Positions 1 through 10,048 of a stretch of DNA of 64,000 bases are shown one piece after another. The notes under the pieces were generated by a model. That model ran no database searches. It saw nothing but the letters and a program-made list of their open reading frames with translations, and was not told the origin of the DNA. The stretch lies in contig NC_073361.2 in assembly GCF_027580225.2 (NCBI RefSeq), positions 17,741,001 to 17,805,000 on the forward strand. The letters are read 5' to 3'. This stretch comes from Misgurnus anguillicaudatus. Its lineage: Eukaryota > Chordata > Actinopteri > Cypriniformes > Cobitidae. The first letter of the stretch is position 1, and each line of letters begins with the position of its first letter. The translations under genes were made by a program, and so were the position numbers.

Positions 1-65
1 ACTAATCGTCAAGACACTTTATCATGGTTAATCGTGAAACCGGTAATCGTCCCATCCCTAGCCAC

Positions 66-950
66 AGTATAGAGGGTTTGCACGTGACGTCACCTTCGGC
101 GAAAGTGACTCCAGTTACGCCCACTGAGTGGCAAAAGACAGAGCGGCAGCATTTGTGTATAGTGTGAATTCAGCGAAAACATGGGGAAAACGCATCTAAA
201 TTGGAAAAAGCTGTTGTGCGATAGACTGTACTAACAGATTTAACAGGAATTGGGAGCTATCGTTTTATAGACTGTCAAAAAACACCGAAAGGAGAAGTAA
301 ATTGGTCGTTCATGCCAACGTCCACAGACCACAGGTGGGTTGACAAGTTGCTAGGGTCACTATCAAGCAGAGGTTTTACTTTCTACTTAAAAGTATTTTT
401 CAAGTATTTGAATTTTATTCGTGTTTTTCTTTGGAAAACATTCCAAAGCATATTATCTTAATTTTTACTCTATTACATTTTATTACATATTACATAAATA
501 CACGTTTTTGTTTTAATTTTTTCAATAAAAAAAAAATACACGTTTTTGTTTTACATTTAATATTTAAGTACATTAACGTACTTTTACTCAAGTAAAAGTA
601 CGCAATTTTAATGTAATTAGGTATTAAATACATTTTAATATGCAATATTAAAGAATACACAGTATGATTATATGCTTTAGAATCTAGTGAAGTAAATTTT
701 TTCCCAATACAAACACCCTTATAAATCACAGATGCTTGGAAAATGTAACTAATGTAACTAGGTATTGTCCACCTCTGCTATCAAGTCCAACTAAATTCAA
801 TTTAAGCTAATAATAGTCTGTTTTACTGGCATTTTCGCAGCAGCCGCCATGAAAACCAGCCATTTTGTTTATCGTTTGCCACCCAACAGGGTGTTCTCCG
901 GTGTGGTCACGTGGAAAAGTGATGTCAATGCATACCCTCTATAAAAGTAG
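66..950. mobile_element. Inverted-repeat element interrupted by a MITE
   Basis: The ends near 66-110 and 905-945 are imperfect inverted copies of each other (TATAGAGGGTTTGCACGTGA against the complement of the stretch ending CATACCCTCTATA). The middle is disrupted by the separate 368-777 element. No transposase frame was seen, so it would be non-autonomous. Confidence 0.5.
368..777. mobile_element. hAT-type MITE with 8-bp target duplication
   Basis: The element begins CAGAGG and ends CCTCTG, the short terminal inverted repeat usual for hAT elements. It is flanked on both sides by the identical 8-bp sequence CTATCAAG (360-367 and 778-785). The interior is AT-rich with no transposase. It sits inside the older 66-950 inverted-repeat element. 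Confidence 0.8.
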
Positions 951-1127
951 CCCAATTCTCCAGGAAATCCACAGATTTGGCAACCCTTACTGCAAGGGTG
1001 ATTTTGATTTGTCAAAGACATTTTCGGCTTCACTTCCTAAAATGTCCCAGAATGCACTGGGTGTCGCTGTCCTTAACAGCTCCAACGAAGATGTACAATG
1101 AACCATACAAGTAATGTATGTTTTAAA

Positions 1128-1340
1128 TATGTACCCCTGAAGTCACTGGGGTGGTACCTCTTTAAAAAGAACATCACTGCTCTTAAATATTACTTCATAT
1201 TAGTACCTTAGAGATCCATATAAGTTACATATTATATGTATACATACCTTTACCTAATAGTACATATTAGGGCCTTTTTAAAGGGTACCTCCCCAGTGAC
1301 AGATAGGGTACATAGTTTGACAATTTTTTTGTGTGTACTA
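1128..1340. mobile_element. Family A MITE copy
   Basis: Contains the family A hallmarks: GTCACTGGGGTGGTACC near the left, its complement TACCTCCCCAGTGACAG near the right, and several GTACATATTAG units between. The same palindromic unit recurs at least eight more times in the window. Confidence 0.65.
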
Positions 1341-1777
1341 ATCTTAGAGGAACCAGGCCTGGTGACTGGATACATAACATATTATACTGGTTTACTATAT
1401 AGGTAGCTAGAGTATGGAATGTGCCACAGTCTCAAGCATAGCAGGAAATCCTTCACTTCCTCTGATTGATTGCCGGGCTTTAATCGACAGAAGTTTGCAT
1501 TTAAACGGAAGGCGGATGTCCCGGAGCATGCAGGTGAAGAATGGTTTTGGGAATGAGTTGGTGGTTTAGTGCAGAGGGCCTTGAGGGTGAAGAAAGCACA
1601 TAATGCTCTTTCTGAGATAGAAAGAGGCAGCTGCGTGTCTGCGTCGGTCTTCGTGAATAGCGATAGGTGGATTTCTGTATGAGCCCAGTGTCCTTTGTAC
1701 AGCCCTATCCAGTGAATGAACACAGGATGTGCGGTTGCCCGGGTAACACCCCTGCATAACTTGTTCAGCCACTTACT

Positions 1778-1779
<2 letters not shown>

Positions 1780-1837
<58 letters not shown>
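1780..1837. repeat. (TC)n microsatellite
   Basis: Uninterrupted TC dinucleotides for nearly 60 bp. Confidence 0.97.
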
Positions 1838-1842
<5 letters not shown>

Positions 1843-1911
1843 GCTAGGCTCAGCACCTACCTTTACTACATTCAGTTTATTACAAAATAATTATATGATG
1901 TTAAGACAATA

Positions 1912-2056
1912 ATGAAGGAAGCTTAATTGGTAGAGCTCATTAGCAGTGCATGGGTTGTGGGTTTGATCATATATACTGATCAAATATACAGATTGAATGT
2001 ACTGTACGTCGCTTTGGATAAAAGTGCCTGCCAAACGTATAAATGTAAATGAATGA
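1912..2056 (+). mobile_element. tRNA-derived SINE
   Basis: An A-box-like segment (TTGGTAGAGC at about 1927) and a B-box-like segment (GGGTTTGATC at about 1960) are spaced as in a tRNA-derived pol III promoter. They are followed by the fish SINE tail (CGCTTTGGATAAAAGTGCC ... ATAAATGTAAATGAATG). Other fragments of this tail lie near 24960-25015, 26345-26400 and 54425-54455. The exact SINE family needs a library search. Confidence 0.7.
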
Positions 2057-3059
2057 ATTACTGACTCTGATGTCAGATCAGCCCTCATTCACAAATTGTG
2101 TAAAAGACAATATCTCACACCACTTTCATACCTTCTTGATCCTTCCATATATTAGTAATTCAACAAATTGAGTTGTGGCAGGTCTATCAACCTTCAGCGA
2201 GGCTTAAACCAAAGACCTGTCCACATTGGTGCGTGGAATCATTCGTCAGAGCACCATCATCGGTTAATTTATGCACCGGGGTGCAGAGGGAACGTTGAGC
2301 ACTGAGCAAAAGGCCACTTTTATTAGAAGCTCACTGAGATTAATTTCTCTACAGGCTGGAGCAGCAGACTCACCTTTAAATAAAGTCCCATCTCATTTGG
2401 CAAGTTGGTTAAAGGTATAGTTCTGCAGCTCTACCTTGTGGTGAGAATAGGAATTGTATTTGCAGGACGGTACTGTACATCCAGAGTGATGAGTCATCTT
2501 AATTTGCGTTGTTATTTCTCATCTGGGAGCAGCTCGGGTGTGCAGTCATTAATAATTCGACATCTGTGCAACCTTGACTCTGTGTTATTTTATCTTTAGA
2601 AATGTTTTGATTTTTGGATAAGCTGGGTGTCCTCTGATGACCATAATAGCAGCAAGTAACAAAGTTGTTTGTATTAAGTTATGTGTGCGGGAATTGGTCA
2701 CACATGGGTGGGCGTGTGAGGTATTACGTATGTATGCGAGTCGAGGTCAATTATACAGAAGCTCCACCCCCTGTAAGTCACCTTGGTTTTAATTGAGCCT
2801 GATGAGATTTTTATGCAATTTTATTCACATCTATAATTTTTATGATTTCATGTCTGATATATTTTTTCAGCTTCAAATGAAGATGACTTAAACACCCTCC
2901 CTTTATGTATTTTTTATGCATGACACAAATATTTGATCTTTGAATGATTTTAGCAGTTGTGGAAATATACTTGCAGCTTTTATCTGCATTCATTATCATT
3001 GTGATATCTGAGCAATTAGGGCAAAAACTTGTGTAAAAATTCAGTATTAAATTAAATCA

Positions 3060-3953
3060 TTAAAGGATTAGTCAATTTTCTTAAAAAAAAAAAAATCCAG
3101 ATAATTTACTCACCACCATGTCATCCAAAATGTTGATGTGTTTTTTTGTTCAGTCAATAAGAAATAATGTTTTTTGAGGAAAACATTCCAGGATTTATAT
3201 GAACCCCAACACCTAACAGTTTTAATGCAGTTTAAAATTGCAGTTTTAACAGAGTTTCAAAGGCCTCTAAACGATCTCAAACGAGGCATAAGGGTCTTGT
3301 CTAGCGAAACGATTGTCATTTTTGACAAAAAAAATGTGCACTTTTAAACAGCAACTTCTATCTGTCTCTGGTCCTGTGATGCGCCAGCGCGACCTCACGT
3401 AATGCGTCGTCACGTCAAGAGGTCACGGATGACTTATTGAAACTACACCCCAGTGTTTACAAGTGTGGAGAAAGAGGACCGTTCCGACGTTGTTGTATGT
3501 GGAATGATACTAATTAATGTCTTTGTGTCAGTTTATTGTTTAAAATGGTCTGCAAATGTGCGTTTTATGTAACACGTGACCTTTCCACGGCATTACGCAA
3601 TTACGTGAGGTCGCGCTGGCGCGTCATTAGACCCGAGATAGACGAGAAGTTGTGGTTTAAAAGTACATACTTTTTATTTTTCTTGTCAAAAATTACAATT
3701 GTTTCGCTAGATAAGACCTTTATGCCTCGTTTGAGATCGTTTAGAGTCCTTTGAAACTGCAATTTTAAACTGCATTAAAACTGTTATGTGTTGGGGTCCA
3801 TTAAAGTCCATTGGGGTTAGAAGAATCCTGGAATGTTTTCCTCAAAAAACATAATTTCTTCTTGACTGAACAAAGAAAGAAATCAACATTTTGAATGACA
3901 TGGTGGTGAGTAAATTATCTGGATTTTTTTAAGCAAATGGACTAATCCTTTAA
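3060..3953. mobile_element. Family B long palindromic transposon, copy 1
   Basis: Nearly 900 bp of inverted repeat: the left end TTAAAGGATTAGTC is answered by GACTAATCCTTTAA on the right, and the arms match through most of their length. Internal landmarks are AAACATTCCAGGATTT and GAGGCATAAGGGTCTT (left) with their complements in the right arm. No transposase frame was found; the open frame at 3536-3754 lies in an arm. Two more copies are at 7154-8415 and about 55689-56437. Confidence 0.85.
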
Positions 3954-4154
3954 GGGGCGGTTTCTCGGAAAGGGCTTATCCTAGTCCAAGATTAAAATTC
4001 AGGTTTGACATATTTTAACATATATAAGTGCCATTGTTTTGTCTCAAGATGCACACCAGTATTGTTTTTTGTAAGGCTTGTTTGTAATAAAAAAAATACT
4101 TACATTTCCTAATATAACTGGATTAATCTAAACCTTGTTCGGGAAACCACCCCT
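3954..4154. mobile_element. Family F palindromic element
   Basis: Starts GGGGCGGTTTCTCGG and ends with the near-complement CGGGAAACCACCCCT; the interior is imperfectly palindromic (ATCCTAGTCC against GGATTAATC). It directly abuts the right end of the family B element. Related copies lie at 42970-43199 and 49688-49920, with a half copy at 37717-37860. Confidence 0.75.
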
Positions 4155-4497
4155 AAATATGAATATATGAACTTCAGAGGCAAAAGCAGATAGATATTAA
4201 TAGTGTAAGATTTTACAAAAAGCTGAACAACTTCTACAGACATGGACTTGTTTTCATGCATATTTGAGAAGCTGGTTAAAATTCATGCCCCGGCAGAAGG
4301 CAACAGAACTTGATTTAGTTAGTTTGAGTAATGGCTTTCTAAATTTGAACTGTATCGATGCATAGACGCAGTCAGATAGAAATCAAGTATGATTCATTTG
4401 ATGAATTGTGTTGAGAGGGTTTAGAGTATAGACGGCGTCTTATTAACAGCTCGAATGAAGTGTAAATTAACATCAGCGTTATCCATTTTTCCCACAG

Positions 4498-7400
4498 CTC
4501 CCTGCGAGGCCAATACTTTCTTTTGCCACAGTAACATGTGTATCAATAACACACTGGTGTGCAATGGAGTCCAAAACTGTGTCTACCCCTGGGATGAGAA
4601 CCACTGCAAAGGTAAAATCTTACAGTAGGGCGAAATTTACTGGTCGGTGTGTGCACATAGCTCAGCCTTTGTTTCACATAGATTGAAGATCAATACTTGT
4701 GCTACTTTGGGAGATCATAAAAATGGTTTAAGCTGGTCCATAAAAATAAATCCTATTGGTTCTTTGCCAACACTGTTTGATGAACATACGTCCTGAGAGC
4801 ATTCGGTTTATATCACCTCAGTTTTGATATCTGAGCTCCTCGTATACAGTATATGTACTTGCTCAAATAAGGGCTCCATGCAAAATAAATATTAAAGAGA
4901 TTGTTCACCCAAAAATTAAAATTCTGTCATAATTTACTCACCCTCGTGTTGTTACAAACCTGTATACATGTTTTTGTTTTGATGAACACATTTTATGAGC
5001 CCAATTCACTTCCATAGTATTCCTTTTTCCTACTATGGAAGTCAATGGGGCTCATGATTGGTTTGGTTACAAACATTCCTCAAAATATCTTTCTTCTTGT
5101 TCATCAGAACAATAAAATGTATACAGATTTGTAACAACATAAGAGTAAGAAAATTATGACAGAAGTTTCATTTTTTGGGGGGGTTAGCTACCTCTTTAAT
5201 GATAAAAATGGGAATTTTTATATTTTTATATATTCCCACAATAGAGATTTAAAAAGACAAATTTTCAAATATACAAGAGTCTCAAAGGTTCCTCATTAGG
5301 TATGAAATGTCATGGTTTGTGTGCACCCGTCGACCCAAACACTCCACCGCCTTGAACCAAAGCCAGCTCAGATGTTCACTGTAGTATATAAATGTCAAAC
5401 ATCTCCCATTAAAAGGATTTACTGGTTCTTCGTGCTGTTTGTAATCTCTGTGATACATCTGTTTCACAAAGTAACCTGAGATGACACCACGCCTGGAGTA
5501 ATAAATCACGCTTCTTGTTTTATTTTACAGAAAAGCGGAAAGCTAACATCTTGGACAACCTTAACAACACGAACAGTACCATCATTGGTGTAACATGCTG
5601 CATCGTGTTTATCCTCCTGGTGGTATCAGTAATCGTTCAAATCAAGCAGCCAAGGAAAAAATATATCCTGAGGCGCGAGGACTTCGACCCCACCATGTTC
5701 CAAGAGGTGTTCCAGGAGCCACCTCACTACGAACTCTGCACCCTCCGTAGCACGGCGGCCACCTCCGCAGACCTGGCCGAACTGGCCGAGGACTTTGAAA
5801 GCTACCACAAGCTGCGGCGTGCTTCCTCTCGGTGCGTTCACGAGCACCACTGCGGTTCCTCGCAGATGCCCGGCTCCAAGGGCAGCCGCGCAAACCTCAG
5901 CGCCCGAGAGGCGGCGGCGGCCATACTGACCGAACTCCCACCGCAACCGGTGCGGCCGCTTCCTCCTCAAACCAACCGCAGGAACATACTGGTGACGAGA
6001 CACACCTACACACAAGACGCCGCAGATGCCTGTGACATGGATGATGATTTGGAGGAAGTTCCTACCACCAGCCACAGGCTCTCCAGACATGAGAATGCAG
6101 TGCAACGGTCAGTATTTTTAATAAACATGTATATTTTGGATCAACTTACATCCACTTTTAATTTTTATTCTACACTGTAAGGTTACAATATGTACCCCAG
6201 CTGTCACTTTTAAAAGGTCCTAATATGTACCATTAGGTACAGATGTGTTTACATTTGACATCAGTATGTGCCTTGGAGATTCTAATATGTAATCTGAGGT
6301 ACTTACATAAACTAAACTCTTTAGGTGCAAAGCTGTATTTTCTAAAGGGTACGGCATCAGTGACAACTGGGTACATATTTTGACTTTTTTCTGACAGTGT
6401 AGCTTTTTCCCTCAGCTCCTCATTGAATTGTTTGAGTTGTTTTCGTCCATTATTTCCTTTGTTCTTCCAGTTTTTAGACAAGCGTCAGGGTCTGAGTTGT
6501 GTTTGTTTACAGAATATGCAGGAATGTAACCGCGGCCTGTTTACAGCCATTTACCATCAAAGCAGACCCATCTTTAAGCACAGATGTGGACATACATTAT
6601 AGGCCTACTGTATGAAGATCTATAAGGAAATTTGATGAGATGGAGCTTCATTTTTAAAGGGATAGTTCACCCAAAAATGAAAAGTCTGTATGAGTTTCTT
6701 GATTCTGAAGATATTTTGAAAAATGATTTTAAGCATACAGTTGACGGTACCCATTGACTTTCATAGTAGGATAAACAAATACTATGGAAGTTAATAGGTA
6801 TCGTAGACTTATTTTGTGTTCAACAGATTAAATAAAATCATATAGGTTTTAAAACAACATGAGGGTAAGAAAATGATGACAGAATTTTCATTTTTGGGTG
6901 AACTATCCAGAATATGTTTTTTTAATTACCAGAAGAGCTATTTAAAAGTTATTTAAACAGTTTTACAGATTGCACTATACAAAGTGCACAATAAAATATC
7001 AAATGGTCTAACAGTGAGAACAATTATATTTTTTAAAGAAAACTTAGCAGGGACCTTTTATTTTATTACAACAGAGAAAATAAAAAAGGAATGCGTTTTT
7101 CCATTTGTTTCGAATTGTGTGGACTTTAGTCAAACTTAAGTAAATTTGAGTGGTTAAAGGATTAGTCCATTTTTAAAAAAAAAAAAAACAGATAATTTAA
7201 TCACAACCATGTCACCCAAAATGTTGATGTTTTTCTTTGTTCAGTCGAGAAGAAATTATGTTTTTAAGGAAAACATTCCAGGATTTTTCTCATTTTAATG
7301 GACTTTAATGGACCCCAACACTTAACAGATTTAATGCAGGCATAAGGGTCTTATGTAGCGAAGTGATTGTCATTTTTTTGGCCAGAAAAGAAAAAAATAT

Positions 7401-8627
7401 TCACTTTTAAAACACAACTTCTCTTCTTCCTCCGGCTGTGTGACGCGCAAGCGCGACCTTAAGTAATTGCGTAATGACGTCGAAATGTCACGTGTAACAT
7501 ATATGAAACGCACATTTGCGGACCATTTTAAACAATAAACTGACACATTGATGTAGATAAAACTATTCAACAGTATATCAAATTAATCAACCTTAGAAAT
7601 ATACGCAACATAAAAAGAATAATATTAACACAAAACATAACTTATAATACTAAAACAGTGACAGGAACATTTTTTTCTGATAAATGCACACTTTATTTAA
7701 TAAAGGTTTTAATTGTTTATTTTAGAATATACAGCCGTTATATGCAGCCGTTGCAGTCGCGCCATGAATCTTGGGATATCCTCGGCCATTCGTTCTATTC
7801 TTAACAGCGCAGAGAAATAAGGACGCATTTTGAGGCTTCATTCTAAGCATCCTTTGAATTGGGACAGCCTTACTAGCCTCAAGTCGCGCTGCTGTGACAA
7901 AATAGGTCTTAAAATACATCCTTAGAAGGTCGCAGCCTTTGAATTGGGACACAGCTATTAATTAGTATCATTCCACATACAACAACGTTGGAATGGTCCT
8001 CTTTCTCCACACTTGTAATGGGGCGTAGTTTCGATACGTCTTCCGTGACCTCTTGACCTGATGACAAATTACGTGAGGTCCCGCTGGCGTATCAAAGGAC
8101 TGGAGGAAGACAAGAAGTTGTGGTTTAAAAGTGCATGTTTTTTATTTTTCTTGCCAAAAGTGACTATTGTTTCGCTAGATAAGACCCTTCTGCCTTGTTT
8201 GAGATCGCTTAGGGTCCTTTAAAACTGCAATTTTAAACTGCATTAAAACTGTTAAGTGTTGGGGTCCATTAAAGTCCATTAAAATGAGAAAAATCCGGGA
8301 ATGTTTTCCTCAAAAAAACATAATTTCTTCTTGACTGAACAAAGAAAGACATCAACAGTTTGGATGACATATCAACATATCTGGATTTTTTAAAGAAAAT
8401 GGACTAATCCTTTAAAGAGGAAAAACCTACATAAATGCACATTGTTTGCAGGTTTTATTGCTCTCCTCCAGTAAAAGTTTAGCTCAAGAACCAAAACACA
8501 AATTGCATTGTAATTCATAATATAATGAGTCTCATGATATTAAACATACAAGCAATGACATTCCAGGTTCTGCCTCATTGGGTCTCTTAACAAACATGAA
8601 TCTGAGTACAACACAACTAGGGTGTAA
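4498..8627 (+). CDS. neto1: NETO1, 3' part (last three coding exons)
   Basis: Neuropilin and tolloid-like 1, a single-pass auxiliary subunit of kainate and NMDA receptors at synapses. Three exons join in phase: 4498-4611, 5531-6107 and 8567-8627, each with AG acceptor, the first two with GT donors; the stop is TAA at 8625-8627. The first encodes an LDL-receptor class A domain with six cysteines and the acidic WDENHC end. The second carries a short linker, a transmembrane helix ([20 protein letters not shown]) and most of the cytoplasmic tail, with conserved [10 protein letters not shown] and [11 protein letters not shown]. The last encodes the tail end ESEYNTTRV, a class I PDZ ligand. From knowledge of the family, NETO2 has a diverged tail without this ending, so this is neto1; synteny with timm21 agrees. 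The signal peptide and CUB domain exons must lie before position 1. Confidence 0.95.
4892..5199. mobile_element. Family M palindromic element, copy 1
   Basis: Left end TAAAGAGATTGTTCACCC with CATAATTTACTCACCCTC; the right arm is the inverse, ending with the complement of the start. This is a very common cyprinid repeat. It lies in the neto1 intron between the LDL-receptor and transmembrane exons. Confidence 0.75.
6171..6402. mobile_element. Family A MITE copy
   Basis: Bounded by TACACTGTAA on the left and CTGACAGTGTA on the right, with GGTACATA-like units between. It lies only 63 bp past the donor of the neto1 transmembrane exon. Confidence 0.75.
6655..6909. mobile_element. Family M palindromic element, copy 2
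   Basis: Begins AAAGGGATAGTTCACCC and ends GGGTGAACTATCC, with arms that are inverted copies of one another. Located in the last neto1 intron. Confidence 0.8.
7154..8415. mobile_element. Family B palindrome, copy 2, with internal insertion
   Basis: The same end sequences and internal landmarks as copy 1. The centre is split: relative to the other copies, about 400 bp of unrelated sequence (roughly 7548-7955) sits between the GACACA and ATTAATTAGTATCATT landmarks. That insert holds the twice-repeated phrase CCTTTGAATTGGGACA. It lies wholly in the last neto1 intron. Confidence 0.8.
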
Positions 8628-9385
8628 CAGACAATCTGAAGGTAAGAACTTATTGTATTTCTTTACATGTTGTGTTATAACTGTGAGTCAAGTGTCACAA
8701 AGTTTCGTTCTTGTACTACGGTATTTATTTTCTATTCATTCATTGCCATTGAGATGGTCATCATGAAAAAATGTGACCATTGCTGCTTATTAGTCAAGTC
8801 CTATTTGTTTCTTGTCATTTTTGCTTTTCAGTATATTTTATAATACATTTTCTTTTTAATTATGCATGAAATCAATGTCAGTGCTTGCTTAGCATATAGA
8901 TATTTTTACTTAAACTGTTCACAAGATGTTAAAAAGCAGTCTCCACTGGGGCAGCTGAACCACAACACACTGTCTTGTTGTAATGCCTGTATACAGTATT
9001 TGTTTTATAGACTCAAATAGGCTACATGTGCTAAACTATGCCATATAGAGGAACCATTTTTGGCTGTATGGTTCCTTAAAGAACCTTGAACATCTAAAGA
9101 ACGTTTTATGGGTAAGACAGAAATGGTTATTTAAAAAAAAACTTTGACTAAAAGGTTCTTTGGTGAACCAATAAATGGTTCTTCTATGGCATCTCTGTGA
9201 AGACCATTGCCCCAAAATTATTGTTAAGGTTGTGTACATTTGTCATGCCACTGAATGGAAATTGCTTTGTAACTGACTGTGTTGTAAAAGTGTCTTTTTT
9301 TCTTTGAAATGTTTACATTAGGAAGATTTTTTTTTTTCTAAAACACTTTTTCAAGGTTACATACAGTAAATGCATTTCAACTATA

Positions 9386-9762
9386 CACTGTCAGAAAAAA
9401 GGTACAAAACTGTACCTTTTCGGTGGCTGGGGTGGTACCCTAAGGCTCGACTTTTTGTACCTTTACAAGTATACTAATCAAAATGCTGTGCCTTTTGGGG
9501 TATACTGTACTTTAAGGATCTATTGTGTACCTTTAAAGGTACATTTAATCGTTTTGTACCCCTAAAGTTTAACTGGTACAAAATTGTTCCTTAAGGTACA
9601 CAATAGGTCCTTAGTGTATAATATTGTACCCCAAAAGGTACAAGATTTCAATGTGTTGTATACCCATAAAGGTACAAAAATTGACCTTTGAGGATACAAC
9701 CCCAAGTAAAAGAAAAGGTACAGTTTTGTACCTTTTTTTTGTACTATTTTTCTGACAATGTA
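9386..9762. mobile_element. Family A MITE, longest complete copy
   Basis: Terminal inverted repeats CACTGTCAGAAAAAAGGTAC and the complement of the end (GTACTATTTTTCTGACAATG). The whole element is one palindrome made of short GGTACA/TGTACC units. No coding capacity. Confidence 0.85.
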
Positions 9763-9960
9763 TATATTTTGATGTACATATACTTATTTCAATACTTTTG
9801 CAGGTCATGTATTTTGTCTTAAATGGTGATATACTGGCTTTGTTATGCTTGTGCACAGCAAATTGTGTGTGTATGTGTTATTGTGTTGTATCATACTGTT
9901 TAATGTGCAGTGCTGTGTTTTTTTTCTCATCTTTCATCATGCATTGTCTCCATCATGTAG

Positions 9961-10048
9961 ACTTCTTGAAAATAGTGCAATCCTGGATCAGTACGAACGA
10001 GCTTCAATGAGATATGAAAATGCGGACCGGAGATTAACACCAGCATGA
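9961..10048 (+). other. Candidate alternative last exon of neto1
   Basis: A pyrimidine-rich tract and AG acceptor (TTTTTTTTCTCATCTTTC ... CATGTAG) precede an open stretch that ends in TGA at 10046-10048. The neto1 exon ending at 6107 leaves two bases (CG) of a codon. Joined here it reads on for about 28 residues (start RLLENSAILDQYERAS, end RRLTPA), hydrophilic and rich in charged residues. This would replace the PDZ-binding tail. Phase compatibility has a one-in-three chance by accident, and there is no transcript evidence, so this is a proposal. Confidence 0.35.

Larger units (their letters stand above)
1..4497 (+). other. neto1 intron sequence (repeat-rich)
   Basis: No coding exon was recognised before the LDL-receptor exon. 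This is therefore taken as intron of neto1, holding an inverted-repeat element with a MITE inside it, a family A MITE, a TC microsatellite, a tRNA-derived SINE, a large family B palindrome and a family F element. Short open frames here (for example 865-1101 and 1382-1723) overlap these repeats or lack any recognisable domain. Confidence 0.6.

Noticed and set aside
1912..2056. A functional tRNA gene, because A- and B-box-like motifs are present
   Set aside because: No cloverleaf can be formed by eye, and the sequence ends in a SINE tail, so it is a SINE copy.
5626..6105. Minus-strand open frame of 159 codons
   Set aside because: Antisense of the neto1 transmembrane/cytoplasmic exon, whose + strand frame is clearly the real one.
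4498..8627. Assignment to neto2
   Set aside because: The tail ESEYNTTRV and the SHRLSRH segment fit NETO1; the known NETO2 tail is diverged and lacks them. The neighbouring timm21 also fits the NETO1 locus.
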